Source: Pegoplata infirma
Lineage: Eukaryota > Arthropoda > Insecta > Diptera > Anthomyiidae
Assembly: GCA_963921195.1 (NCBI GenBank)
Contig: OY992537.1
Location: forward strand, 50,368,313 to 50,432,312
DNA length: 64,000 nt
Direction of reading: 5' to 3'
Position numbers and translations under genes: made by a program. Below are positions 11,301-23,251 of this stretch, piece by piece; within the stretch, counting starts at the first letter, position 1; each line of letters opens with the position of its first letter. The notes under the pieces are model-generated. The model did not search any database, was not told the DNA's origin, and was given only the letters and a program-made list of their open reading frames with translations.

Positions 11301-11350
11301 ACACATAGCGAGTCCGACTGATAAACGAACCTTCTCTTCTGTAAACATTT
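11236..11350 (-). pseudogene. 3' coding scrap of a jockey/CR1-like element
   Basis: On the minus strand this reads SFISRTRYV, stop, NQLPTEVFPVSFNVNKLK. It matches the C-terminus of the intact minus-strand ORF at 56300-58012, which has NSFLGRTSRMWNKLPAEIFPVGYNLEKFK. At the DNA level GGGGAGTT..CACATA..CGA..GA.AAACGAA is shared between 11285-11340 and 56398-56450. It is therefore a small fragment of a related element abutting the 2A element. It has one stop and no function. Confidence 0.65.
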
Positions 11351-12140
11351 CATCGTCTGTTAAAAGAGTCGCAATAAAAGAACTACCATTTTCCTCGACA
11401 CTTAATATGTATCTTTAGTTTCAGCAAAATCCGAACGGAGATTTCCGTTGTTAGTTATGTAGAGTACATTAAATTCCATAGTATCGTTAAAAACACTCTC
11501 ATTTGATTTGTTGCTACCTTCGCCTCCCATTCTTTTTTCACTTTTCAATTTCTGTTCATTGTAACTGAATCTAATCGTTTTACGATGGCGTTACTGATGT
11601 CGTTTCTTTTTCTACAACCGTTTTTTGTTTTATTTATTTTGATCCAGGGATGAATTGGTTTGTACAATTGTACTTAATTTTGGTACAATTTTATCTTCAA
11701 AAGTACCGTAGCAAATATTATTTTATTTTAAATGAGGAAGTTCCTAACATGCGTAGTATCAAGGCGATCCCTTTTCAGAAGTTTCTTCTGATCAAATTAC
11801 TCCAGCTAATTTCTCAGCATATTCCCTGCTGAGATATCTTTTGAGAACAAAAAGATTACAAAAAAAAAATATGATTTGGTGAAGTAAATTTTTATGTCCT
11901 CATTGGTACAATACAACGAATCTAATTTGCCATCACTGTTTTGTAGTTTATGCTGTGCCAGATTTAACATTGTGTCTTTTATCGCTTGTTTCGATATTGT
12001 ACCCTGCCCCTTGTTAAGGGATGAATATGATGATGACGATTGTCCTTAGTTTGGTATGCAGCATGAATGAATCAGTGTGCTTGCTAGGTTAACTAATGTT
12101 GGTATTGTTTTCCATTCGTTGCTTACAACTTATATTTTTT
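11351..12140. other. A/T-rich intergenic DNA, no gene seen
   Basis: No convincing coding region, palindrome or repeat pair was recognised. A short frame at 11650-11832 has low-complexity composition and no family likeness. The stretch may be single-copy. Confidence 0.45.
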
Positions 12141-12141
12141 T

Positions 12142-12677
12142 AATACCCTCCACTTATTGTTGGTGGTAAAGGGTATATATAAGTTTGTCATTCCGTTTGT
12201 AATTCATCGAAATATCGGTCTGGGAGCGCATAAGGTGTATATTATTGATTAGTGATCAACTCTAAAACATTGTAGAGATATTCGTTTATCGATGGATATG
12301 GTAATAACGTCCAAAATAATACCCACATTTGACTGTAACTTAGCATAGTTACTTGATGTTGGTTTGAAAAGTTTGGGATTGCATTTGAGAGATATCGAAA
12401 ATTTGGGTATATTCTACATAACCTAAAAATACAAAATGCCTACATTCGGCTTCTGGTTGACATATATGAACAGAATTGGATACCGTAAGGTATTTTAACA
12501 AACCAAAATTTTATCCCGGAATTTTTTTCGCTAACTTTTTTTGCGGAATTTGTTGTTTCTATATTAATTCCTTTTTGGAAATTTTTTTTTCAAATAATGT
12601 TTTTTTTCAATAATCCTTTTTACATTGTGGAGGGTATCAATACATTCGGCAAGGCCGAATTTACCTTTTTACTTGTT
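12142..12677 (-). mobile_element. mini-me-like element c
   Basis: Read on the minus strand it has the standard end (ACAAGTAAAAAGG), the ATTCGGCCTTGCCGAAT hairpin (about 12643-12660), GATACCCTCCAC and a terminal GGAGGGTATTA equivalent at 12142. The (GTCY)n tract is almost lost (near 12280). It is closest to elements b and h and older than them. Confidence 0.75.
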
Positions 12678-13526
12678 TTTATTCCTTATACTCCTCTTTT
12701 TATACCTTGTTTGTGTATGTGTGTGTATAATTTTTTTTCATAGATTCTGGTCTTAATGTCAGTTGTGTAGCTTGTACGAAGTATGGAACGTTTGCTTTGT
12801 TGGAACAATGCCACAAATGGCACATGCCAACAAAATTTTTGTAGATTTTTTGTTGTTGCTATCGTTGCTATGTTTTTGTATGCAAATAGATAGTTGAGAT
12901 TATTTAGTGATGTTGAATTAAAAACGAAATAAAATGCAGCTGCATTTAATAACCGGTTATTTTGAGTTTTTATAGCCTCCAACTACAGTAATACTCACTG
13001 TGTCATTCCGTGTGTTACGCATTCAAATATCGGTCGAGGACCCAATAAAGTATATGGGGCATTCCATGTCAAATCGGAAACTTTGAAATTTTTTTCGAAA
13101 ACTCCTTCGTGGTAAATTTTCAGATTTTTTTGATGACCCGTTCAAAAGATATCGAATTTTTAAAAATTGGTAGTTTGTTCCTTTACTCAAACTTCTTTTA
13201 CTCATAACTTCTTCAATAATGGTCCAAATTTCAATTTTTTTTTTAAAACTTTTTGTTTTTTTACGTACTTTAAAAAAAAAAATCCCAAAAATTCTTAAGA
13301 GCGCTTTAGTATGCGATTTTACAATTTTAAAATTTACATCTCATTTTTGAAAATGTTTGTACTTTTCGATTTTTTTTTGAAATTTTTTTGTGTAAAACTT
13401 CTATCGATTCTACAAACTTTTTGTCCAGGAGGATCGTGGGATAACGATTATTACTATTTTTTTTAAATTTTTTGAAAAAAATTTATTGTAATTTTCCAAT
13501 CTTAAAATTATTTCTACTGCTCCAAT

Positions 13527-13975
13527 GGTGCGTCTTTGAGGGGTCATTTATAAGACCGACCCCCATTAATTTTTACGTCTTAACATTTCTTTGGAACAAA
13601 CTAATACCTTATCTCGAATTTATAAGAGGGCTCCCACACAAAACGACATTTTTTAAAATTTGCTCCAACCGCTATAACTGCCCTAATAGTGCCCTTAGAG
13701 CAACAAAATGTATGACCGACCCACAATATTTTTTTTAGTCCAAACATTTTCTCTGAACACACCTACCCTCTATCTTTAACTGTTAAGGCGGTCCCCATAC
13801 ATTTTTTTTTTTAGTTTTTGTAAATTTGTTTAATTTAATCAGCTTCTACCGGTCCAATGCTGCGTCCGAGAGGGGTCATTAGAGAGACCGACCCCCATCT
13901 ATTTTTACCCTACAACATTTTTTTAAAACATATCTACGCCCTATCTTCACTCCCTAAGTCCTCTATGAAGATTGG
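13527..13975 (+). repeat. three direct modules in the FB-A core
   Basis: Three degenerate units start near 13527, 13690 and 13862. Each has a GAGGGGTC or similar, GACCGACCCCCA, then A/T-rich, AACATTT, a CTACCCTC/TACGCCCTATCT-like phrase and TAAGG..TCCC. The same module is present in FB-A copy 2 (27530-27905) and in FB-C (34000-34250 and its inverted partner). Short frames through these units are not genes. Confidence 0.7.
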
Positions 13976-14032
13976 AAAATTACAATATTTTTTTTTTTTT
14001 TTATTTAAAAAATAGTAATAATCGTTATCCCA

Positions 14033-15025
14033 CACTCAAAAAAAAGGAGAAACTTAAACTTTGGAAAATTTTTCTTCAAAATAGTTTATAAATTTTCCCA
14101 CAATTAAGGTAAAATTAACTAAAAGTTGGGAAATTTTCCTAACTTTTAGGAAAATATTTTAGTTCATGGACTGTTAAATAGGCCATAATTTTCCTTAAAT
14201 AGAATTCCCTAATACGTGGAAGAAATTCTTACCGCCAAAAAAATGTTCCCTAAATAATTGAAAAAAAATCTTTATTTTTAAGACATATTTCTTAAAACAA
14301 AATTTAGTTCAAAAAATTCTGTTTTAGGACGTATTTTACTACCAGTTAGTTCATCATATTTATCTTCTTTAATTTGAGGAAGTTTTTTCCACAAGTTTAG
14401 TAAATTTTTCATAACTTGAAATTGTTTTGTTGATTTATTTTTTTTTTCATGCTTGCTTGTAGTTCACATTTCGTTTATTATTTGTAGTACATGAATACAA
14501 AAGGTTTGATCTTGTATAACAAGTAATAAATTTAATATTTACATTTTTTTCTACACATGTATGTGTTACAAAAAAAACATAATATTTTAATCACAACAAA
14601 GACCTTGGCTTTGTCGTGTTTTCCCATAGTCTGGGAACAAACGTCAAGTACAAAGTTGTTGTTGTAATTTAACTAAAAAAACGAATTAAATTTATTACTT
14701 GTCTTTAAGAAACAAACCTTTCTTTATATTTCTAATAAAATATGTACCCAATGAGAATTATGTGTGTATTCACATGCTATTCTATAAATATACCATTAAA
14801 AATATATAAAATTAAATAATTTTTAGGAAAAATTTCCTAATCAGAAATGTTTTTTTAACCAAAAAATGGAAAATTTTTTCCCATTTTCTAGTTCAAATGT
14901 GTCCTTCTTTTAAAGAAAAATATGGACTAAAAAGTAGGAATACATGGCAATGGAGCTAAATCATTATCAATTTTCCTTGGATTTAGTTAGTTTTCCCATT
15001 TTTTAGTTAGTTTTTTTTCTGAGTG
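14033..15025. mobile_element. MITE Z in the right arm of FB-A
   Basis: The termini are CACTCAAAAAAAA at 14033 and TTTTTTTCTGAGTG at 15025. The left arm of FB-A gives the empty site GTTATCCCACGATCC; here CA is duplicated (14031-14032 and 15026-15027). Internal sequence repeats AGGAAAATTTTCC-like motifs near both ends. No protein. Confidence 0.8.
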
Positions 15026-15247
15026 CACGATCCTCCTGGGCAAAAAATTAGTAGAATCGATAGAAGTTTTACACAAAAAAATTAAAAAAAAATCGAAGAG
15101 TACAAAGATTTTCAAATATGAGATTTAAATTTTAAAACTTAAAAATCGCACACTAGAGCGCTTTTAATAATTTTTTGGGATTTTTTACGTAAAAAAACAA
15201 AATCAAAAAAAAAAATTGTAATTTGGACCATTATTGAAGAAGTTATG

Positions 15248-16580
15248 GAGTTAAAACACCTCAATTCAACAGAAAAAAGTAGAATTTTTGACCTTACCCC
15301 TTTCGAATTTGATGAAACTTGGAATATTGTTGGGCCCTTACATAAAAATCATAGTGCCAAAATTTTGGACTTCTGGTACTTTTTCTTCCCGAGATATGGG
15401 GTCCTGAAAATTGGCAAAATCGTATATATTTGAGAAAAGTGTTCTGAGATAAATAAAGATAACTCGAAAATTAATTATAATATACGTCTCAGTCAGATCG
15501 CAAATAATAGGTAATAAGACAGCCTTTAAAATGGCATTCCCCAAGATTTTTTTTGAAAAAGGTCAAAGGTCATTGGTTTTAACCTTAATTTTTGGAGAGC
15601 TGTATCTCAAAAAACGATATTTTTAAAATTTTGGAAAAAATATATGTGATTAAAAATCATCTATACTACTTAAGTTTAAATTTTCAGGATGGAGACTTCA
15701 TTGGAACTTTTTATATTAATAGAAACGTTGTGACAGGAAAGAAAAAGCGGTGTAATTTCCCTTAGAAAAAAAATATTTTTTTTTTGTCTTTGAAATTCTG
15801 GTACAAAATTTATTTTTCTGAATCTTTTTGACGTGCTGAGTCCAAATATGACCTTTGAACTGGCCTCTCGCTATTAGTTTTCGAGATATCTGCACATAAA
15901 TATGTGAAAATTGCTAAAATGCTATTGCTGTGTTATTTTTGAAAATTTAGGTGCATATATCTTGAAAAGTAATAGCGATAGGCCAGTTCAAAGGTCATAT
16001 TTGGACTCAGCACGTCAAAAACATTCAGAAAAATGAACTTTGGTACCAGAATTTCAAAGACAAAAAAAAAAATATTTTTTTTTTACACCGCTTTTTCTTT
16101 CCTGTCACAACGTTTCTATTAATATAAAAAGTTCCAATGAAGTCTCCATCCTGAAAATTTAAACTTAAGTAGTATAGATGATTCTTAATCACATATATTT
16201 TTTCCAAAATTTTAAAAATATCGTTTTTTGAGATATAGCTCTCCAAAAATTAAGGTTAAAACCAATGACCTTTGACCTTTTTCCAAAAAAATCTTCTGGA
16301 ATGCCATTTTAAAGGCTGTCTTATTATCTATTATTTGCGACCTGACTGAGACGTGTATTGTAATTACTTTTCGAGTTATCTTTATTTATCTCAGAACACT
16401 TTTGTCAAATATATACGATTTTGCCAATTTTCAAGACCCCATATCTCGAATACTGGAATGACCAGAAGCCTGAAAAATTGGCAAAATTTCTTTTTTGTTA
16501 AAGTTAACATCAGTACTTAATTTCATTAAATTTTGAGGGGGTGCGGTCAACTCCTCGGTTGAATTGAGGTGTTTTAGCTC
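15248..16580. mobile_element. foldback family FB-F copy 1, TATG TSD
   Basis: The termini are GAGTTAAAACACCTCAA at 15248 and TTGAGGTGTTTTAGCTC at 16580. The duplicated target is TATG (15244-15247 and 16581-16584); the other FB-A arm shows TATG once at this site. Arms are about 640 bp and the middle (about 15900-15950) is short. A second copy lies at 61714-63044. Frames such as 15245-15433 are palindrome arms, not genes. Confidence 0.88.
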
Positions 16581-16616
16581 TATGAGTAAAAGAAGTTTAA
16601 GTAAAGGAACAAACTA

Positions 16617-17499
16617 CACTCAAAATATTACATTAGTAGATTTAATAATTTTTTTTTGCTAATGCTAGTAAGCTAACCTTTAGCAAATTTTTAGTTGAGA
16701 TTAGCATGTTAGCAAAAATATCTAGTAAACTTCATCTAGCGCATTAGCAATTTTAAACAAAATTTTAACTAATATTTTTTGCTAAATTTAAAACTGAGTT
16801 GACCAAATTTTTTTAAGCTTTTTTACTAATATTAGCAAAAATAAATGGTAAATTTTTTTTTTTTTTAGAAAACATAAAATATCGCTATCTCGGAAACTAA
16901 GCCAAATAGAGCAAAACGGAGGCCATTTTTGGTTCTCGAGCTAGTACCGCCGGTCCTCTTCACATGTGTGAACCCAAATGGGTCCTAGCTTTGGATCCAA
17001 AAAAGTTAGCATTCCCGAAAATTTTAAAATGCTCATATCTCGGTAAATATTGCCGACACGATAAAAAGATCCAAAGCATTTTTGTAGCCCTCAACACGTA
17101 GAACACGACCACAAAATAACAAAAAGCTCTCCGAGTAATATTTTTGAAGTTATCGAGTTTTTTAATTCTCAAAACCACAGTGGTCCCCTAAAATCACGTA
17201 TCTCAAAAACTAAGCAAGATAGAGCGAAACGGACAAAAATTTTGGATCAAAAACTATGACGATTTTTAAGGAACCCAACTAGGTCCAGGCCCATCGGGGT
17301 CTGGACCTATCGGGTCCGAGCCCAATGGGGTCCTCAAATGTGTATGAACTAAGTCGAAATAAAAAAAATTTCAGTTAACTAATTTTTGGCAAAACAGTTT
17401 TGCTAACTTTGCCAAAAAAATTGTGGGTTCAAAATCAGATAATTTTCTTGTAGGTTTACAAGCTTTTTTTTGCTAACATTACAGTTTTTTTTTTTAGTG
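16617..17499. mobile_element. MITE Y in the right arm of FB-A, TA TSD
   Basis: The termini are CACTCAAAATATTAC at 16617 and TTTTTTAGTG at 17499, flanked by TA. The other FB-A arm (GGTAGTTTGTTCC, reversed) shows the intact site. Near each end the motif TTTGCTAA/TTAGCAAA is repeated many times. The middle (17280-17335) has a short reiteration of TCGGGGTC/ATCGGGTCC. No protein. Confidence 0.8.
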
Positions 17500-17940
17500 T
17501 ACCAATTTTTAAAACTTCGATATCTTTTGAACGGGTCATCAAAAAAATCTGAAAATTTACTACGAAAAACTTTCTGAAGGGTTCTAAAAACTGTAAGCAA
17601 ATTGGGAAAATCTAAAAAAAAAAAAAATTTCATAGTGTCCGATTTGACATGGAATGCCCCATATATATTATTGATCCATGATCGATTCTAAGACATTCTG
17701 TGAATGTCCGTCTGTCCGTCCATCCGTCTGTCTGTATGCAGTCCAAAATAAAAGAGCTATCCTCCTGAAATTTGGCATGAATATGTCTTATGGTCCTAGG
17801 CCGTTTAAGTTCGGTAATGGGCAAAATCGAACTAGGGGAAAAAAAGTTCCCCATTGAAGAACTGAACCATCCTCTGAAAAAATACACTTTTGACATGTTT
17901 TTTTGTAGTTTTGTTAAATAAATGAAACATTTGGTATAAT

Positions 17941-18240
17941 TATCGCGATGGGAAGGTACTCATACCTAAAAAATATCATAAGGTTCTGCCGTTAACGGGT
18001 TAATTATGAAAATGTATTGTAGGCACATATGTAGAAAAAATGTATTGTAGGCACATATTCAATTAAATCGTTGTTGTTTAAGCAAACAATTTAATTGTAT
18101 TGACAAATTGTCTTGTTAAATAAGCTATTAGTTATTTTCTTTGGCTATACAATTAAATTGTTTATTTATACAACAACGATATAATTGAAAATAAAATATA
18201 TAAAATTAAAATTGTTTATTTTGTGTAATTCTTTTAAAGG
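17941..18240. other. spacer with small repeats
   Basis: A 22-bp unit (AAAATGTATTGTAGGCACAT) is duplicated in tandem at about 18008-18058. It is followed by an imperfect inverted pair built on CAATTAAATCGTTGTTGT (18058-18100) and its complement ending near 18190. No gene seen. Confidence 0.6.
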
Positions 18241-18245
18241 ATTAC

Positions 18246-19554
18246 GTATAGCGCTGGTCCCGATGGGGTTCCGGCTTCTGTTTTAAAATTTTGCTCGGGG
18301 ACTCTGTCAGCCCCATTGACCTTTTTGTTTAACTCTTCATTGAAAATGGGTTACTTTCCTTCATTTTGGAAGAAATCCTTTTTAATTCCGCTGCATAAAT
18401 CTGGAAGTGTTGTGAACGTTTCGAATTATCGGGGAATTCCTAAATTGAGTGCAATTCCTAAACTATTTGAGAAACTTGTCACTGATATTGTGTCCTACCA
18501 TGTATCTTCAATTTTAGTGGCATGTCAACATGGTTTTCGTAAGGGTCGATCGACTAATACTAATTTGCTTCAATTTTCTACTAATATCATTAGTGGTTTT
18601 ACTTCGGGTCTACAGACTGATGCGATTTATACTGACTTCAGTAAAGCATTTGATAAGGTCAACCATAATCTTTTGCTATATAAGTTGAGTGTAATTGGAT
18701 TTAATGGTATCGTTTTGCAATGGTTGTCTTCATATTTGAGAAATCGTGAGCAATGCGTCCTTTTTAGGCAGACACATTCTAGATTTATAAGTGTTGCTTC
18801 TGGTGTCCCACAGGGTAGTCATCTCGGTCCTATCCTATTCTTGTTGTTTATAAATGATCTCCCATCTTCTATTATTCATTCTAATATTTTGATGTTTGCT
18901 GATGATGTTAAGCTTTTTCTGTCTTACAGTTCTCCTGTTGGACAGGTATTGCTGCAGCATGACTTGAATAGATTTTACAATTGGTGCGATTGTAATCTCA
19001 TGGAGCTGAACTTGAAAAAGTGTAAGCACGAAGTTTTAGACTTCTCAGTACTTATTAAATGGTTCAATTTTGGAATCGGTTGATTCTATTTTGGATCTTG
19101 GTATTCTTTTAGATAGAAAGTTGACTTTTAATGCGCATGTGGAGACTATGGTAAATAAGGCCTATGGTGTTCTTGGATTCATGAAACGCTGGGCGAAGGA
19201 ATTTTCTGACCCCTATATAACGAGGCAATTATTTACTTCATTGGTAAGACCAATTTTGGAATTTGGTTGTATTGTTTGGGATCCATATTATGCAGTTCAT
19301 AGTGATATGATTGAATCCGTACAGAAACAATTTTTACTTTTTTGTCTTAGGAACCTCAACTGGGGTCCGGACTATAGCAATCTTCCATCATATAATGCAA
19401 GATTGGCGTTGATAAAACTTCCTACTCTGAAGAGTAGACGTATTATGTTAAATACTGTGTTTTTTTTGAAGATTATTAAGGGCGAAGTTGATTCTGAATT
19501 TCTTGTTGGGAAGTTGTTTTTTAACGACCCTTTTCGGCCTACTAGATATTACAG
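18246..19554 (+). pseudogene. reverse transcriptase, 5'-truncated and frameshifted
   Basis: Motifs in order are GPDGVP (about 18255), KKSFLIPLHKSG, CQHGFRKGRSTNTN (about 18525), YTDFSKAFDKVNH (18627-18665), SGVPQGSHLGPILF (18800-18840) and FADD (about 18895-18906), the catalytic aspartates of the RT palm. The ORF from 18316 ends at 19083. A frameshift with a small deletion near 19040-19070 moves coding to the frame with DSILDLGILLDRKL. That frame continues through RPILEFGCIVWDPYY to RPTRYYS at 19554, where the foldback interrupts it. The 3' coding end is at 21706-21898. The RT active site is intact, but the copy cannot make a whole protein. Confidence 0.85.
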
Positions 19555-21696
19555 TAGGCTGGGTCGTATTCCAACAAAGTGCTCAGATCAACTATTAATA
19601 GTGAAAAAAAGTTGGTACAATGTAATACAAGCAATTTAAAACCAAAATGAACAAAATCGGTCCATGGCTTCCGTTCTCGCATCGCGGGTCAAAATTGCGG
19701 TTTTTGAAAAAATGGACATAATTTAAAAAAAAAAATTAAATATTTAAAAAAAAAATTATTAAAAAAAAAAATTTTTTTTTGTATCGCATTAATTCAAAGA
19801 TATTTAAAAAAATTTAGTTTGTTTTTTTCGGATATCGATAACCCACCCAAACGTGAGGCCAAAAAAAAGTCACATTTTTAATATGGAGCTCAAAACTACT
19901 TTTTCACTATTTTAAAAATTTAGTGAAACAAAATTTTTAAATATATTACTTTATCCACTTGATATCATTGAATACATCTCAGGGATTGTAGAAAAAAATT
20001 CATAGTTAAATTCCTTCGTCCAGTTGGTGTGTGGAGCGATTTGAATTTAGCGGATTTCCAGAACATGTGTTTTTATCGACACTTTTGACTAATTTGTAGT
20101 TGTTAGCAACATTTTACTTAAATTAACCAACTTTTTTGTTCAAATGGTTGTTTTGGACCATAGTAACCCTGCTTTGAAATAATAGGCTTTTTGGACAACG
20201 TTAACCCTTGCCGGCACGAGGTTAAAAATTCCTCCAACGAAATTTTCGAAAATTCCGCACTCTAAAATCGTGTATGTGTTTAAATAATGTACAATTACAA
20301 ATTTATACAAAGTTTTCTTGAAGGACATCTTTAACCCTTGTTGATCGAACGCCCAAAAAACAGCTGTTTTTTTGCTCATAGTCAAAATGGACTTTTTTGA
20401 CATATTAAATAATAAGTTTTTCACTTTTAGCTTTACACAGTAAAAACGACGAAGACGTAATGAAATTTCGGATAAACACTTTCTGCTTAAGTGCGCTTAC
20501 TTTAAAACGTTAATTAAAATGCGATCGTTTAAATGCATTCAGAAATTTCACCACGTCCTCGTCGTTGTTCCTGGGTTAAGCTAAGACTGAAAAACTTATT
20601 TAGTAAGTTAAAAAGTCCATTTTGACTATGATTATAAAATGAAAGATATGTACATCTGCGAGTGAATCGTTTGAGCGGGGAATGCATTTAAACGATCGCA
20701 TTTAAATTAACGTTTTAAAGTAAGCGCACTTAAGCGGAAAGTGTTTAAAACTAAATAAAATAAAAAAAATGGCATCCGAAATTTCATTACGTCTTCGTCG
20801 TTTTTACTGTGTAAAGCTAAAAGTGAAAAACATATTATTTAATATGTCAAAAAAGTCCATTTTGACTATGAGCAAATAAACAGCTGTTTTTTTGGGCGTT
20901 CGTTTAACAAGGGTTAAAGATGTCCTTCAAGAAAACTTTGTATAAATTTGTAATTGTTCATTATTTAAACACATACACGATTTTAGAGTGAGGAATTTTC
21001 GAAAATTTCATTGGAGGAATTTTTAACCTCGTGTCGGCAAGGGTTAACGTTGTCCAAAAAGCCTATTATTTCAAAGCAGAGTTACTATGGTCCAAAACAA
21101 CCATTTGAACAAAAAAAGTTGGTTAATTTAAGTAAAATGTTGCTAACAACTACAAATTAGTCAAAAATGTCGATAAAAACACATGTTCTGGAAATCCGCT
21201 AAATTCAAATCGCTCCACACACCAACTGGACGAAGGAATTTAACTAAGAATTTTTTTCTACAATCCCTGAGATGTATTCAATGATATCAAGTGGATAAAC
21301 TAATATATTTAAAAATTTTGTTTCACTAAATTTTTAAAATAGTGAAAAAGTAGTTTTGAGCTCCAAGTTAAAAATGTGACTTTTTTTTGGCCTCACGTTT
21401 GGGTGGGTTATCGATATCCGAAAAAAACAAACTAAATTTTTTTAAATATCTTTGAATTAATGCGATACAAAAAAATTTTTTTTTTTTTAATAATTTTTTT
21501 TTTAAATATTTAATTTTTTTTTTTTAAATTATGTCCATTTTTTCAAAAACCTCAATTTTGACCCGCGATGCGAGAACGGAAGCCATGGACCGATTTTGTT
21601 CATTTTGGTTTTAAATTGCTTGTATTACATTGTACCAACTTTTTTTTCACTATTAATAGTTGATCTGAGCACTTTGTTGGAATACGACCCAGCCTA
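19555..21696. mobile_element. foldback family FB-D, 9-bp TSD
   Basis: The termini are TAGGCTGGGTCGTATTCC at 19555 and its complement at 21696. Both flanks carry ATATTACAG (19546-19554 and 21697-21705), a perfect 9-bp duplication. Removing the element and one copy of the duplication restores the RT reading frame, which fixes the boundaries. The arms are almost 1 kb with a short unpaired centre around 20570-20680. A 9-bp TSD with long arms is typical of MULE/Drosophila FB-type elements. No transposase. Confidence 0.93.
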
Positions 21697-21705
21697 ATAT
21701 TACAG

Positions 21706-21898
21706 CTTTCTTTATATTGATATTTGTCACACGAATTAGGCGTGTGCAGATCCTATTCGTAGGATGTGTACTGATTTTAACTCGTTTTACAGGTTTGTTG
21801 ACTTTTCGGAGAATTATGGTCTTGTGAAATCAACTATTTTGACTTATTTGAATAGATTGCGTGACGATGATTATTTTAATTTCTTTGAACGTTTATAG
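21706..21898 (+). pseudogene. C-terminal end of the interrupted RT ORF
   Basis: This continues, in frame across the excised foldback, with FLYIDICHTN, one internal TAG, then ADPIRRMCTDFNSFYRFVDF and a final FERL before the stop at 21896-21898. The motif (DPI.RM..DFN) is the expected end of jockey/CR1-type ORF2. Confidence 0.85.
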
Positions 21899-21926
21899 TT
21901 AATTTAGGATTATTAATACTAAATTA

Positions 21927-23248
21927 CACTGTGTGACGGTGAAAAAGTAACCTGGGTTTTGACCATCAATTTTACATAATTCGGGCATGCTGATTCCAAT
22001 GGTCCAAGCCATTTTGAAATCTAAGGTACAGTTTTTTCGCAAAACGTCTTTAAAGTTTTTCACGTCCCCGTGAAGTTTTTTGAATAAAAAATATTTTGTG
22101 TGCGAAAAAGTCAGTCGTTTATAGTTGAAATTAAAGGATTATATCTGTAACTACATTTTAACTACAAATTCCGCTACTAAAAGTTTAAAACTTTAACAGT
22201 GTTTGGCGTTTTATCCCATTTTTTCTAATTTTTTAGCATTTTCGCGATTTTAAATGCCTAAATAAATTCCGACCTAAACAACCGTTTCAGCTTAGTATAT
22301 TTGCACCAAAGGAAATATATTCCCATTAAAATATTTTTCATTTATCAATCGCATAGCACTAAAATTGCGCGATTTGTCAAAATTTCTCTATGACAGCATC
22401 ACTTTCCAACAGGACCACAAGGTCCAGATTTTGATATATTGTGTAAAAACCTCAAAAAAGTATTTGTGCTAAATTTCAAACAAAAATGTTTTCATCTTAA
22501 AAAGTTTTAATAAAAAAACATTTATTTCGCCCTACTAAATTATATTAAACAAGTGTTTTATTTAAATTAGTAGTATTTAGTATAATGTTTTCCTTTTGTT
22601 TTTGTAATTAAAATTTAATAATTTAATTTAGTAAGGTGAAATAAAAGTTTTTCTACAATAACTTTTGAAGTTGAAAACATTTTTGTTTGAAATTTGACAC
22701 AATTACTTTTTTGAGGATTTAACATAATATGTCAAAAGCTAGACCTTGTGGTCATCTTGGAAAGTGATGCAGTTATAGAGAGATTTTGACTAATCGCTCA
22801 TTTTTGGAGTGATGCGCTTGATAGTTGAAACGTATTTTCATAGAAATATATCCCATTTGGTGCATTTAAACTAATATGAAGCGGTTGTTTAGGTCGGTAT
22901 TTACTTAAGCATTTAAAATCGCGAAAATGCTAAAAAAATGGAAAAACGGGATAAAACGCGAAATATCACTTGAATTTCAAACATTTGATAGCGGATATGG
23001 TACTTAAAATTTAGCTACAGTTACAGTCCTTCAATTTCAATTGCAAAAGAGGGACTTTTTTGCATACAAAAACTTTTTTATTTCAAAAAGTTCACGGGGA
23101 CGTGAAAATATTTGAAGACATTTCGCGAAAAAACTGTACCTTAGATTTAAAAATGGTTTGCACCATTGGATTCAGCATGTCCGAAATATATAAAATTGAT
23201 GGTCAAATGTCAGGTTACTTTTAACATCCAAGATTTTGTCACGCTGTG
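21927..23248. mobile_element. foldback family FB-E, TTA TSD
   Basis: The termini are CACTGTGTGACGGTG at 21927 and GTCACGCTGTG at 23248, flanked by TTA (21924-21926 and 23249-23251). Arms are about 600 bp, with several mismatches, and include CACGTCCCCGTGAA and its complement. It lies in the retrotransposon 3' untranslated region. CAC termini with a 3-bp TSD suggest a CACTA or PIF/Harbinger relationship, which is not decided. Confidence 0.85.
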
Positions 23249-23251
23249 TTA

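Larger units (their letters stand above)
13055..17661. mobile_element. foldback family FB-A copy 1, 4.6 kb
   Basis: The terminal inverted repeats start TGGGGCATTCCATGTC at 13055 and end at 17661, flanked by TATA on both sides. Paralogous mini-me copies show the uninterrupted site. The left arm runs inward through TTTTCGAAAACTCC..GGTAGTTTGTTCC..ATAATGGTCCAAATTTC to GGATCGTGGGATAACG. The right arm is the complement, broken by three separate insertions (14033-15025, 15248-16580, 16617-17499). The core (about 13527-13975) holds three related modules of about 165 bp. No transposase is encoded, so it is non-autonomous. Confidence 0.85.
12971..17940 (+). mobile_element. mini-me-like element d, split by a 4.6 kb insertion
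   Basis: The two halves are 12971-13054 (TATAGCCTCCAACTACAG..GTCATTCCGTGTGTTACGCATTC) and 17662-17940 (ATTGATCCATGATCGATTC, then GTCCGTCTGTCCGTCC at about 17706, then a fragment like the 3' half of element a). Joined, they give the usual order of the family. Relative to elements a and j it lies in reverse orientation. The CAAGTAAGAG terminus is missing at the right, so it is truncated. FB-A copy 1 sits between TATA duplications. Confidence 0.75.
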
